From NCBI RefSeq assembly GCF_900100845.1, contig NZ_FNFP01000001.1:806001-870000 (forward strand): a stretch of 64,000 bases of DNA, in the 5' to 3' direction. Position 1 is the stretch's first letter. Each line of letters begins with the position of its first letter. This document shows, in pieces, positions 17,893 through 25,401 of the stretch. Origin of the DNA: Natronincola ferrireducens (GTDB lineage Bacteria; Bacillota; Clostridia; Peptostreptococcales; Natronincolaceae). The notes below the pieces were generated by a model. It was not told where the DNA came from. It saw nothing but the letters and a program-made list of their open reading frames with translations, and did not search any database. The position numbers and the translations under genes were made by a program.

Positions 17893-17972
17893 CATAACAT
17901 AGGGTTAGCAACATTTTGGCTTCGGAAATTAATTATGTGCCAGAACGTCGCTAAGCCCCAAAACGTTATAGG
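17893..17972 (+). repeat. attC-like site, family B (2)
   Basis: CATAAC (17893) and GTTATA (17965) are outer arms. GGGTTAGC...TTTTGG pairs with CCAGAACG...GCTAAGCCC, with G-T pairs. The loop is about 20 nt. The 3' half is almost identical to the other family B sites. Confidence 0.85.
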
Positions 17973-18075
17973 AAATGATGATATCGGGGCTGTTTTTTTA
18001 GGGTCTTGTTTAATAAAAAAGAAGTATTTTGAAGATAGATAATAGATTCTATAAATTTATTTGTAGCAAACTTGA
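17965..18075 (+). repeat. Post-site leader i (copy 3), interrupted by the GIY-YIG element
   Basis: Same block order as the other leader i copies up to ATAATAGATT at about 18045. The expected lead-in to the next gene (ATGCAAAGT...TTTATGGAGGAAAA) appears only at 18615-18650, beyond the GIY-YIG element. Confidence 0.7.
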
Positions 18076-18103
18076 TAAACAAGACGTCATAAAGTTAGAG
18101 TTT

Positions 18104-18533
18104 GTCATCCTGAGCAAAGCGAAGGATCTTATGTAGTAAAGAATCTTCTAAGGAGGATGCATGGATGTATTATGTTTACATATTGACAAATAGGTCAAAC
18201 AAGGTACTTTATACTGGCATAACTAATAACCTTGAACGTCGTTTGTATGAACATAAAAACAAATTAATTAAAGGGTTTACAGAGAAATATAATGTTAATA
18301 AATTAGTATATTTTGGTAGCACAGATGATGTAGAAGCTGCACTTGTAAGAGAAAAGCAGATTAAGGGTTGGACAAGGTGTAAGAAAATTAACTTGATAGA
18401 AAGTATTAACCCAGAATGGAAAGATCTATCTCAGGGTTTTAATTATTAGATCCTTCGCTAAGCTCAGGATGACAACCCACAAAATCAACATTCTTAATGA
18501 AGTATCTGTCATTCTGAACGTAGTGAAGAATCT
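18104..18533 (+). mobile_element. GIY-YIG element with inverted terminal repeats
   Basis: GTCATCCTGAGC...GAAGGATCT (18104-18129) and its inverse (18448-18473) bracket a GIY-YIG nuclease gene. A second, direct, diverged copy lies at 18508-18533. Repeats of this GTCATCCTGAGCGAAGCGAA type next to GIY-YIG genes are widespread in bacteria. Here the unit splits an otherwise conserved cassette leader, so it looks inserted. Confidence 0.75.
18165..18449 (+). CDS. GIY-YIG domain endonuclease-like protein
   Basis: 94 aa, almost all GIY-YIG domain: MYYVYILTNRSNKVLYTGIT gives the paired Tyr motifs, followed by NLERRLYEHK (catalytic Arg) and a Glu in VREKQIKGWTR. This matches the small YhbQ/UPF0213-like group. 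The start follows AGGAGGATGCATGG. The stop runs into the right inverted repeat. Such genes may move or process their flanking repeats; activity here is inferred. Confidence 0.85.
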   Translation: MYYVYILTNRSNKVLYTGITNNLERRLYEHKNKLIKGFTEKYNVNKLVYFGSTDDVEAALVREKQIKGWTRCKKINLIESINPEWKDLSQGFNY

Positions 18534-18653
18534 ATCTTTTATGACTTGTTATTACGCATCATATGGATTGTGTGAAGCAAAGATAGTACAATAGTTTTTA
18601 CATATTTGTAGATTATGCAAAGTGAAAAAAATATATTTATGGAGGAAAATTTT

Positions 18654-18974
18654 ATGAAGAAAATTGTATTTTATATACCAGCAATTTTATTTACAATTAT
18701 TTTTGGATGGTTGGCAATCTCTTTTGGAATTTGTCCAATTTCACCAATTGTACTTATTTGGATTACTTTATTTTTGGCAAGTGGTTTTCTATTAAATAAA
18801 GATAAGTTTTGGGGAGGAATTTTGGGTATGTTGCCAGGAATTTATTTTATTTATGCAAGTACAAAGTATACAGGACAAGTGATTAGTGAAAGGCCAATAG
18901 GAATTGTGGTTTTGATTTTTTACATGATTTGCAGTGGCTATGTTTTCTCTAAAAAAGGGAGGATAACTGCATGA
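18654..18974 (+). CDS. Cassette gene: small polytopic membrane protein, unknown
   Basis: 106 aa, four hydrophobic stretches (about 4-24, 29-47, 53-72 and 80-98) with few charged residues. A first ATG at 18615 and one at 18639 precede the ribosome binding site GGAGG, so I use 18654. Its stop overlaps the next start by 4 bp (ATGA), so both are translated as a pair. Confidence 0.65.
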   Translation: MKKIVFYIPAILFTIIFGWLAISFGICPISPIVLIWITLFLASGFLLNKDKFWGGILGMLPGIYFIYASTKYTGQVISERPIGIVVLIFYMICSGYVFSKKGRITA

Positions 18975-19528
18975 AGGCAAAATTAACATTAGTTACACCT
19001 AGTACAGTAGTAATATTGATTGTTGTAATATTAATTTTAAGTTACAATCTATACAATTTAAATACAACCGTTGAAGCAATGAAAAGTAATGAAGTTATAG
19101 AAAATCATTTAGAAGAAAAAATTACTGATATTGAAAATAGGGTCAATAACTTAGAGATTGAGATGCCTAATCAAAACTTAGATCAATTTATAAGATCAAC
19201 TATTTTAGAGTTAAATAGAATGGAAGACCTATTAAATAAAGTTGATGGACTTGAAACAGTATTTGGTGTTATAACTGGTTTAGATAAATCAAGTCAAATA
19301 ATTTTGGATGTAGAGTTAGCAGATACCCAAGAAAATATCCAAATAAAATTAGCTGAGAATTGTACTGCTTATGTGGCAGGTCAATTTACTAGGGTACCTA
19401 TAGATACTGAAGAGTTTATAAAAATGGTAGAACAAGATTTGAAGAAAGACTTTCAACAGGGGTTTACATTTAAAATAGAAAATGGGAAAGCTGTACAAAT
19501 ATATCAGAGTTGGGGAGATTTAAACTGA
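18971..19528 (+). CDS. Cassette gene: membrane-anchored coiled-coil protein, unknown
   Basis: 185 aa. A membrane helix at about 9-27 is followed by a coiled coil (about 30-65, with LEEKITDIENRVNNLEIEM) and a C-terminal domain of about 100 residues. The last part includes EFIKMVEQDLKKDF. No family recognised. Translationally coupled to the preceding small membrane protein; together they form a two-gene cassette ending at a family A site. Confidence 0.65.
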   Translation: MKAKLTLVTPSTVVILIVVILILSYNLYNLNTTVEAMKSNEVIENHLEEKITDIENRVNNLEIEMPNQNLDQFIRSTILELNRMEDLLNKVDGLETVFGVITGLDKSSQIILDVELADTQENIQIKLAENCTAYVAGQFTRVPIDTEEFIKMVEQDLKKDFQQGFTFKIENGKAVQIYQSWGDLN

Positions 19529-19618
19529 TGTAGAAATAAGAATATATCTATATCATAAAGTCACAGGAAACTTTAAACTACAATACTTATCTGCTTTGCT
19601 TTGAGGACAGAGTCCACC

Positions 19619-19766
19619 GCTTAACAATATGTTTGCACAAGGATGCTGGTGGCACGTGTTTAGGGAAAGGTTAGTCCACCACATCCTTCACCGCCACTGA
19701 GTTCCACCCAGACTGCCTATCTTTTGGGTTCGGTTCAGTGACGTCGTAAACACCGGTACGTTAGGC
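19619..19766 (+). repeat. attC-like site, family A (3), with canonical core
   Basis: Outer arms GCTTAAC (19619) and GTTAGGC (19760) both fit the integron consensus RYYYAAC and GTTRRRY. Inner arms are TGTTTGCA and CGTAAACA. The centre shares ACATCCTTCACCG, GAGTTCCACC and GGTTCGGTTCAGTGACG with other family A sites. Confidence 0.85.
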
Positions 19767-19829
19767 GCAAGCAAAAACATCTGTATTTAGTATTTTGAAA
19801 ATTGAATGAATTGAGGAGATGGGAAAAGG

Positions 19830-20888
19830 ATGGTTAACGAGAAATTACTAAATGATTTACTTAATAAAATGGTTAATAACAAAAGGATTTTTAGTGCTGT
19901 TTTGTGCGTGGAGAATAGCGACAAGAGTTTCTCTTGGACCGGAACAGCGGGTAATATGGAAAAGGACAGCAGATTTTTTATTGCAAGTGTTACTAAACTT
20001 TATGTAACCGCTGTAGTGATGTGCTTGATTGAGGAAAAACGCATGGCACTTACAGATAAAATATCAAAATACCTACCTGATCACTATTGTGAAGGCCTTC
20101 ATGTCTTAAAGGGTGTGGATTATTCTGATAAGCTTACTATTTATCATTTAATTTCCAATACATCGGGTTTACCCGACTATTTTTTTCATAAGCAAGATAA
20201 TGGGAGAACTGTTGCGGATGCACTAATGGAGGGGAATGATGAGCCTTGGCCTTTGGATAAAACAATTGACCTAATCAAGAACCTTACCCCTAATTTTAAG
20301 CCAGGAGCTAAGGGCAAAGCCGCCTATTCTGATTCCAATTATCAGCTCCTAGGAAAGATCATCGAGAACGTCACAGGGAAACCTATTGGGGAAGTGTTTC
20401 ATGACTATATATTTTCTCAATTGAATTTATCTCACACCTATGTTTACAATGATCTCAACGACAATACTCCAGTAGCTTTCTACTACAACTCAGATGAACT
20501 ATGGCTTCCTCATTATATGACATCCGCGGGAGTGGAAGGCGGAATTGTTTCCACCGCTGAGGAGTTAATGCTATTTTTAAAAAAGTTTTTTAATGGCTAT
20601 TTCTTTCCTAAGGAGAGAATCAATGAGTTAAAACAGTGGAATTTACTTTTGCCACCTCCGGGCCTCTTTTACTTTGGAATAGGATTAGAAAAGTTATGGA
20701 CACCAAGAATAGTGTCACCTTTTAAACCAATTAAAGAAATAGTAGGCTTTTGGGGACAAACAGGCTCCTTTGCTTTTTACAACTTAGACACTGACTTATA
20801 CTTCTGTGGTACCACTAACCAGATAAACGGAGCAGGGCACAGGTTAGTTGGTAGTGCTATAGCAAAAATAATCAAATCTGTATTGTGA
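19830..20888 (+). CDS. Cassette gene: beta-lactamase-family serine hydrolase
   Basis: 352 aa, class C beta-lactamase/PBP4*-like fold. The nucleophile motif SVTK lies in FIASVTKLYVT (about 54), the YSDSNY motif near 168 replaces Y-x-N, and GFWGQTGSF near 310 matches the third HTG-type motif. No signal peptide is evident, so a cytoplasmic esterase or peptidase is more likely than a true lactamase. GAGGAGATGGG precedes the ATG. Single-gene cassette between family A and family B sites. Confidence 0.8.
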   Translation: MVNEKLLNDLLNKMVNNKRIFSAVLCVENSDKSFSWTGTAGNMEKDSRFFIASVTKLYVTAVVMCLIEEKRMALTDKISKYLPDHYCEGLHVLKGVDYSDKLTIYHLISNTSGLPDYFFHKQDNGRTVADALMEGNDEPWPLDKTIDLIKNLTPNFKPGAKGKAAYSDSNYQLLGKIIENVTGKPIGEVFHDYIFSQLNLSHTYVYNDLNDNTPVAFYYNSDELWLPHYMTSAGVEGGIVSTAEELMLFLKKFFNGYFFPKERINELKQWNLLLPPPGLFYFGIGLEKLWTPRIVSPFKPIKEIVGFWGQTGSFAFYNLDTDLYFCGTTNQINGAGHRLVGSAIAKIIKSVL

Positions 20889-20910
20889 GTATCTATTTAA
20901 AATTGCCAGT

Positions 20911-20989
20911 GCCTAACAGAAGCTTATCAGACATTGGTAAGAGAGGATTAAGGGAGAGTCCAACGTCGCTAAGCCTGGAAACGTTAGTA
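20911..20989 (+). repeat. attC-like site, family B (3), with canonical core
   Basis: GCCTAAC (20911-20917) opens the site and GTTAGTA closes it. GCTTATCAGACATTGG pairs with CCAACGTCGCTAAGC with bulges. It lies 23 bp after the hydrolase stop. An open frame starting at 20885 reads through it and is discarded. Confidence 0.85.
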
Positions 20990-21066
20990 GACATGACAAT
21001 ATCAGGGGAGTTCTCTAGGGGTCTGTTGATGAGAGCAGGATATTGGATAACAGTAGAAAAATATGC
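20983..21066 (+). repeat. Post-site leader ii (copy 2)
   Basis: GTTAGTAGACA, ATATCAGGGG, GGTCTGTTGATGA, GATATTGGATAACAGTAG; same order as 14831-14915 although the site before it belongs to another family. Confidence 0.65.
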
Positions 21067-21098
21067 AGTAAATATTATTATATAACAGGAGGTTACGT

Positions 21099-21281
21099 AT
21101 GAAAAAAGTATTATTCGGAGGAATGCTTTTTATTGGAGGGTCAATCATGTATTCTGTTGGTGTATTAGGTTTTGCAGATGTAGCTGTACAAGCAGGGTAT
21201 ATGCAAGTACCACAATACGCTGGTTTGTTATCTATAGTTATTGGTATTGTCTTGGGGGTTTTTGGATTAAAAGAGGATTAG
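21099..21281 (+). CDS. Cassette gene: 60-aa two-helix membrane protein
   Basis: Two hydrophobic helices (about 5-26 and 41-56) linked by a short loop with DVAVQAGYMQVPQ. AGGAGG lies 8 nt before the ATG. No family recognised. It follows a family B site with leader ii. Confidence 0.65.
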   Translation: MKKVLFGGMLFIGGSIMYSVGVLGFADVAVQAGYMQVPQYAGLLSIVIGIVLGVFGLKED

Positions 21282-21500
21282 CTAGATCAATAGGTATAAT
21301 CTACGGTTGTAATTAATACGCATTATTTTTTTCAATGTGCCTAGGAAAACTAGATAGGTTGTGTGAAGAAAATATTTTATAGACTATATCACATCTGATG
21401 AATTATGTGGAACTATATAGACTATTTAAAACATAATTTTAAACTTGTTGGCTTAATGGAAAGAAAAGTGCTTAAAAAATTGTAGTTGAGGAGTGATTTT
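21282..21500. other. Gap between cassette genes
   Basis: 219 bp without a gene. A loose inverted repeat (TATAGACTAT at 21369-21420) is visible. No attC-like site is seen, so the next gene either shares the cassette or has lost its site. Confidence 0.3.
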
Positions 21501-21884
21501 TTGAAAAAACCTTTGTTTATTATATTAATGGTTTTTATACTGTTATTTGGATTTATTACACTTAGATTCGGTAGTGCTCTACGACAAGAGGGGAACCCTA
21601 TTCCAATTTTAACTTCAATTATTAAACTTGAGTTAACAAACAGTGATTACCAGCAGTTTTCAGAAACAAATAATGGATATAGATATGTGTCAAAAACTAC
21701 AAGAAATTCTTCCTCAGGCTATGATTCAATTAAAGAATTCATGAAGGAAAAGGGATGGCGTTTTAAGGAACAAGCGGGTGCAGGCTTTGTATTTGAGGGC
21801 GATGAAGAGACTGTTGTTATTGAGACGAGGTTATATTCAAAACACTATTTTCTGTGGTATGTTCCAAAAAAGGTGCTTAACTAA
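21501..21884 (+). CDS. Membrane-anchored small protein, unknown
   Basis: 127 aa from TTG 21501, 7 nt after GAGGAGTG; the TTG at 21486 overlaps that site. One N-terminal membrane helix (about 5-22) and a soluble domain with EFMKEKGWRFKEQAGAGFVF. The C-terminal half resembles small uncharacterised lipid- or wall-facing proteins only in layout. Likely part of the array by position, size and orientation. Confidence 0.6.
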   Translation: MKKPLFIILMVFILLFGFITLRFGSALRQEGNPIPILTSIIKLELTNSDYQQFSETNNGYRYVSKTTRNSSSGYDSIKEFMKEKGWRFKEQAGAGFVFEGDEETVVIETRLYSKHYFLWYVPKKVLN

Positions 21885-21960
21885 ATAATGATAGTTGTTG
21901 CATAGTATCCTTTTAAGACGAATCAGATATATTATTAGTAGAAACCTGACATGTGGTGCC

Positions 21961-22018
21961 TCTATGGACATGATTTGAGGGAATAGAGAAGGTTCTGTTT
22001 CTCCATGTAAAGCCATAG
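21961..22018. repeat. Hairpin with CTATGG...CCATAG arms
   Basis: CTATGGACATG pairs with CATGTAAAGCCATAG (small internal loop) around a roughly 30-nt centre. A T-rich stretch follows. Either a terminator of the preceding gene or a degenerate cassette boundary. Confidence 0.4.
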
Positions 22019-22034
22019 TTTTATGTGGTTGTAA

Positions 22035-22078
22035 TATACAACATGTGAATGGCCGCACTAGCCGCCAAAAGTTGTATA
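22035..22078. repeat. Short AAC...GTT hairpin
   Basis: TATACAAC (22035-22042) is the exact inverse of GTTGTATA (22071-22078); GGC and GCC pair inside. The AAC...GTT ends recall the cassette sites, but ACTTTTTAAAAG follows, so a terminator is equally possible. Confidence 0.4.
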
Positions 22079-22174
22079 CTTTTTAAAAGCGTAAAAAATG
22101 AAATATAGACTTTTAAATGAAAGCAATTAGAATCAAAAAAACTAGCAATTAAATTATAAATAGGAGGTTGTAAA

Positions 22175-22297
22175 ATGGAATTTGTAGGGCTCTTAGCTCC
22201 AGTTGCGTTTGTTTTTGCTTTATCAGCTATCTCACAAGTAAATTCCCTTAAAAAAGAGATAGAGCAGTTAAAAGAAGAAATAAGTAAATTAAATTAA
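22175..22297 (+). CDS. 40-aa membrane peptide with coiled-coil tail
   Basis: AGGAGG lies 9 nt before the ATG. Residues 3-20 are hydrophobic (FVGLLAPVAFVFALSAI) and 24-40 form a heptad-patterned charged helix (LKKEIEQLKEEISKLN). This plan is common among small YvlB/YsdA-neighbour peptides, but no family is certain. Confidence 0.6.
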   Translation: MEFVGLLAPVAFVFALSAISQVNSLKKEIEQLKEEISKLN

Positions 22298-22338
22298 CAA
22301 TTATAATGTCTAATTTAAAGCATTAAGGAGGTTTTTGT

Positions 22339-23568
22339 ATGCATGATAGTAATTCAGCTCAGCTTCAACCAGTAAGTGAGCAAAGTAGAGTTAAAGAAAT
22401 TGATATTATTAGAGGTTTTGCATTATTTGGAGTTCTATTAGTAAATGTAGTGTTCTTTAGTTATGTTACAATTGACTCCCTTACCTCAGGGATTCATGTT
22501 TTAAGCTATCCTCTTAATTTAAGCAACTCTACTGATAGGATTTTGGCTATATTTATTAAATTGTTTGCTGAAGGTAAGTTCTATACTATTTTTTCAATTT
22601 TATTTGGCTTAGGATTTTATATTTTTATAAAAAAGGTTGAAGAAAAAGGTTTTTCTCCGAAATCATTATTTAGAAGAAGACTTTTGCTGCTTATGCTATT
22701 TGGCGTTTTGAATTTATTTTTAGTTTGGTTTGGGGATATACTTCATGTTTACGCTTTAATTGGATTCATATTATTGGCTTTTAGAAATAAATCTATAAAA
22801 AGCCTCAAGCGTTGGATTGTAATATTATTAATAATATCTACATTGTTAATGACGATATCGACCCCATCTCCCTTAGCACTCAGGTCTCACTTTGGAGATG
22901 TAGATTACTTTTCTTATAGTGAAAGGGTTGAAAGGTCCTTTGATATATATGAAAATGGGTCTTATTTTGAAATTATTAGATTTAGAATAACGAATGATCT
23001 ACCATTTGTATTAATCTCTTTATTATTTACAATTCCTAAAATCTTAGGGATGTTTTTAATAGGCTTACTGCTTGCTAAATTAAAGATATTTCATGATATT
23101 AAGGGTAATCTACATTTAATTAAAAAAATGTGGAAAACAACAGGAGCTTTAAGTGTATTATCCACACTAATTTGTATAATAATGGGTTATATTTTTCTAC
23201 CAAGTTTGGTGGTGGCTTCTTTATTCTTTGGATTGTTTTTTGAGTTGGGCACTGTATTTTTATCACTATTTTACATCACATCATTACTATTATTACTTAG
23301 AAAAGATACTTTTATAAAAATATTAGCCCCACTTCAATGGGTAGGTAGAATGGCCCTCACAAACTATTTGGTGCAATGTATTTTATGCTCCTTTGTGTTT
23401 TATGGTCAAGGTTTGGGGCTTATAACCAATATGGGTATTCTAGCAGGAGTTTTATTTACAGTGGTCATATTTAGTTTACAGGTTATATTTAGTAAAGTTT
23501 GGTTTGATTATTATAAGTTTGGTCCATTAGAGTGGGTCTGGAGGAAATATACTTATAGTAAAGTGTAG
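22339..23568 (+). CDS. DUF418 family membrane protein
   Basis: 409 aa with about ten membrane segments. The start EIDIIRGFALFGVLLVNVVF and the C-terminal block GRMALTNYLVQCILCSFVFY...GPLEWVWRKYTY match the DUF418 family (YeiB-like), whose role is unknown. GGAGG precedes the ATG. It lies 42 bp after the 40-aa peptide. No recombination site flanks it clearly. Confidence 0.85.
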   Translation: MHDSNSAQLQPVSEQSRVKEIDIIRGFALFGVLLVNVVFFSYVTIDSLTSGIHVLSYPLNLSNSTDRILAIFIKLFAEGKFYTIFSILFGLGFYIFIKKVEEKGFSPKSLFRRRLLLLMLFGVLNLFLVWFGDILHVYALIGFILLAFRNKSIKSLKRWIVILLIISTLLMTISTPSPLALRSHFGDVDYFSYSERVERSFDIYENGSYFEIIRFRITNDLPFVLISLLFTIPKILGMFLIGLLLAKLKIFHDIKGNLHLIKKMWKTTGALSVLSTLICIIMGYIFLPSLVVASLFFGLFFELGTVFLSLFYITSLLLLLRKDTFIKILAPLQWVGRMALTNYLVQCILCSFVFYGQGLGLITNMGILAGVLFTVVIFSLQVIFSKVWFDYYKFGPLEWVWRKYTYSKV

Positions 23569-23601
23569 GGGAATATAACTTATAAAAGGAGAAAACAACA
23601 C

Positions 23602-23754
23602 ATGATTAACAATAAAGATAAGGAATTTCCTATATTACAAACTGAAAGATTAATTTTACGGGAATTGACAGAAGAGGATGCAAGCACCGCCAAGGGAATA
23701 TTCCTATGGGGTCCAATTCAAAAGCTTCGACAGTGGGGAGACGTTAATATGTGA
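23602..23754 (+). pseudogene. N-terminal fragment of a GNAT acetyltransferase fused to a broken cassette site
   Basis: A 50-codon frame whose first 30 residues (LQTERLILRELTEEDA) are the start of a RimJ/RimL-type acetyltransferase. From the codon for EDA onward the DNA is the 3' half of a family A site, so the rest of the enzyme is gone. The frame ends by chance at TGA. A recombination scar inside a cassette is the simplest reading. Confidence 0.65.
23685..23747 (+). repeat. Half attC-like site, family A
   Basis: CACCGCCAAGGG, TGGGGTCC, ATTC and CGAC...ACGTTAAT line up with the 3' half of the full family A sites (for example 15432-15496). The 5' arm is missing. Confidence 0.5.
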
Positions 23755-23864
23755 ATGTTGGGGTAGAGCGTGAGGATTAATTGGTTTGCCTAATGCCATT
23801 AAATATCAGATGAACAATATGAACAAGGAAGGTTATGTTTTGTTTTAAATGAGGAGGGGCATGT

Positions 23865-24395
23865 ATGAGTAGTACAATTGTGATTTATCAGTCTAAGTAT
23901 GGAGCAACAAAAAAATATGCAGAATGGCTAGTGGAAGAACTATCATGCGATTTGATTGAAACAAAAAAAGCTACAATTCAGCAGATAGAGAAATATGATA
24001 CAGTTATATTAGGTGGTGGCATATATGCTACAGGAATTGCAGGTATTTCTTTTCTTAAAAAACATCAAGAAAGATTAAAAGGCAAGAAGATTATAGTATT
24101 TGCAGTAGGAGCATCCCCATACGATAAAAAAGCAATGGCTGTATTAAAAGAGCGTAATTTTAAAACTGGTCTTGCACATATTCCTTGTTTTTATTGCAGA
24201 GGTGCATGGAATGAAGAAATTATGTCTTGGAAAGATCGGACATTATGTAATATGTTAAAAAAAGTTGTTGAGAAAAAAGATCCAGCCACCTACGAACCAT
24301 GGGAAGCAGCTTTAATGGAAGCAATTGGATCAAAGTGTGATTGGACAAAAAAAGAAAATCTTAAACCTATTATTGAGTTTATACAAGCAAAATAA
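23865..24395 (+). CDS. Flavodoxin-domain protein
   Basis: 176 aa. The FMN phosphate-binding loop YQSKYGATKKYAEWL lies at residues 8-22, followed by the GGGIYATGI second loop near 50, as in HemG/flavodoxin_5 proteins. A Cys-rich stretch (IPCFYCRGAW, about 106-115) is unusual. It probably carries out electron transfer or quinone/porphyrinogen-type reduction in the cytoplasm. GAGGAGG lies 8 nt before the ATG. It closes the cassette region. Confidence 0.85.
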   Translation: MSSTIVIYQSKYGATKKYAEWLVEELSCDLIETKKATIQQIEKYDTVILGGGIYATGIAGISFLKKHQERLKGKKIIVFAVGASPYDKKAMAVLKERNFKTGLAHIPCFYCRGAWNEEIMSWKDRTLCNMLKKVVEKKDPATYEPWEAALMEAIGSKCDWTKKENLKPIIEFIQAK

Positions 24396-24452
24396 ATAGA
24401 GTCCTAGTAAAACCAAATAAAATACACGCTTTCTAAAGAGAGAAGGTTAGCA

Positions 24453-24781
24453 ATGACAGTGGAACGTAATAGAATCATTACTTAATATTAACTTTGTTGG
24501 TTATTACTCTAGGATTGTGTTCGAGATTAGACTTTTTACCAAAATGGATTCATCTTTATTTAGAGGATGTTCTTTGGGCAATGATGATTTTCCTTATTAT
24601 TGGAATGTTGTTTAGTAGAAAAAATACATATTGGGTGGCAGCATCTGCCATTTTAGTTACATTTTCAATTGAGATTAGTCAATTATATCAGGCAGCATGG
24701 ATAAATGAAATAAGACATACAAAGATTGATGGATTAATTTTGGGTTTTGGTAATCGCCAAAACATTAGTAAAAATTCCTAA
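24453..24781 (+). pseudogene. Frameshifted DUF2809 membrane protein
   Basis: The frame from ATG 24453 (after AGAAGG) stops after 10 codons, but the next frame continues as HYLILTLLVITLGLCSR and then YLEDVLWAMM and SIEISQLYQAAWINEIRHTK, a clear DUF2809 pattern. A one-base loss near 24475 explains it. The end also diverges after GLILGFG. Likely inactive. Confidence 0.6.
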
Positions 24782-24901
24782 GTAGATTTCGAGACAAATA
24801 ATAGGGTGGGGAAATGCTTGAGATGAAGCCCTTAAAACGAAAGATTTTTATCATTTGAAAATAACACAATATAAAAAATAGACAAATTTTTATAAAAAAT
24901 A

Positions 24902-24928
24902 TTGACAAATTGCTTTTTACACTATAAA
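24902..24928 (+). promoter_or_regulatory. Promoter of the T-box leader
   Basis: TTGACA (24902-24907) and TATAAA (24923-24928), spacer 15 bp, ahead of the T-box leader. Confidence 0.55.
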
Positions 24929-24934
24929 CTATTA

Positions 24935-25275
24935 TTCAGTATGAATAAAACAAATATTTTGATAAGGCGAAGACGGAGAGAAAAATACATTGTTTTCTAT
25001 CTACAGAGAGCTGAAGTTTGATGAGATTCAGCGTTAGAATATGTATACAATAATCACTCCCGAGCAGCTGATTTGAAAGATTTTTCGAGTAAATGATGCC
25101 GGAGCCACCGATATATGGCTAGAATTCAAGCAAAGGTAGTTTATAAATCCTTTACTTTGATTTGAAAATGAGACAGTTGTATTAACTGTGAAATAAGGTG
25201 GTACCATGAAAATAATCCTTCATCCTTATAAATATTACACATATTTGTAGGTATGGGGGATTTTTATATACAATT
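24935..25275 (+). promoter_or_regulatory. T-box riboswitch of the SNF transporter
   Basis: A tRNA-sensing leader of about 340 nt. Stem I runs from about 24965 to 25065 and shows AGAGAGCTGAAG...GATGAG...CAGC, the distal loop pattern. The T-box motif AAGGTGGTACC is at 25195-25205. A terminator stem with T-run lies at 25210-25266. The internal loop next to GGAG/CTCC reads ACAATAATCA; ATC (Ile) sits where the specifier codon should be, but the assignment is uncertain. Confidence 0.9.
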
Positions 25276-25401
25276 TTATAAAGGAGGTTAAGAAAATAAT
25301 TTTAAATTTAGGCATAGAAGGTATGCAAGTGCCCATTGGAATATTTAAATTATTCATAACAATTAAAAGACTTTAAATATGACGACAAAAGGAGATGTAT
25401 T

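Noticed and set aside
20885-21085. Open frame overlapping the family B site after the hydrolase
   Set aside because: No ribosome binding site, crosses the site and leader, and ends just before a well-started gene.
22035-22078. Short AAC...GTT hairpin as a full cassette site
   Set aside because: Only 44 bp, no inner-arm pair of the right type, and a T-rich tail; a terminator fits as well.
14740-23750. CRISPR-like reading of the repeated sites
   Set aside because: Repeats are 80-150 bp, imperfect, folded and separated by genes; no cas genes.
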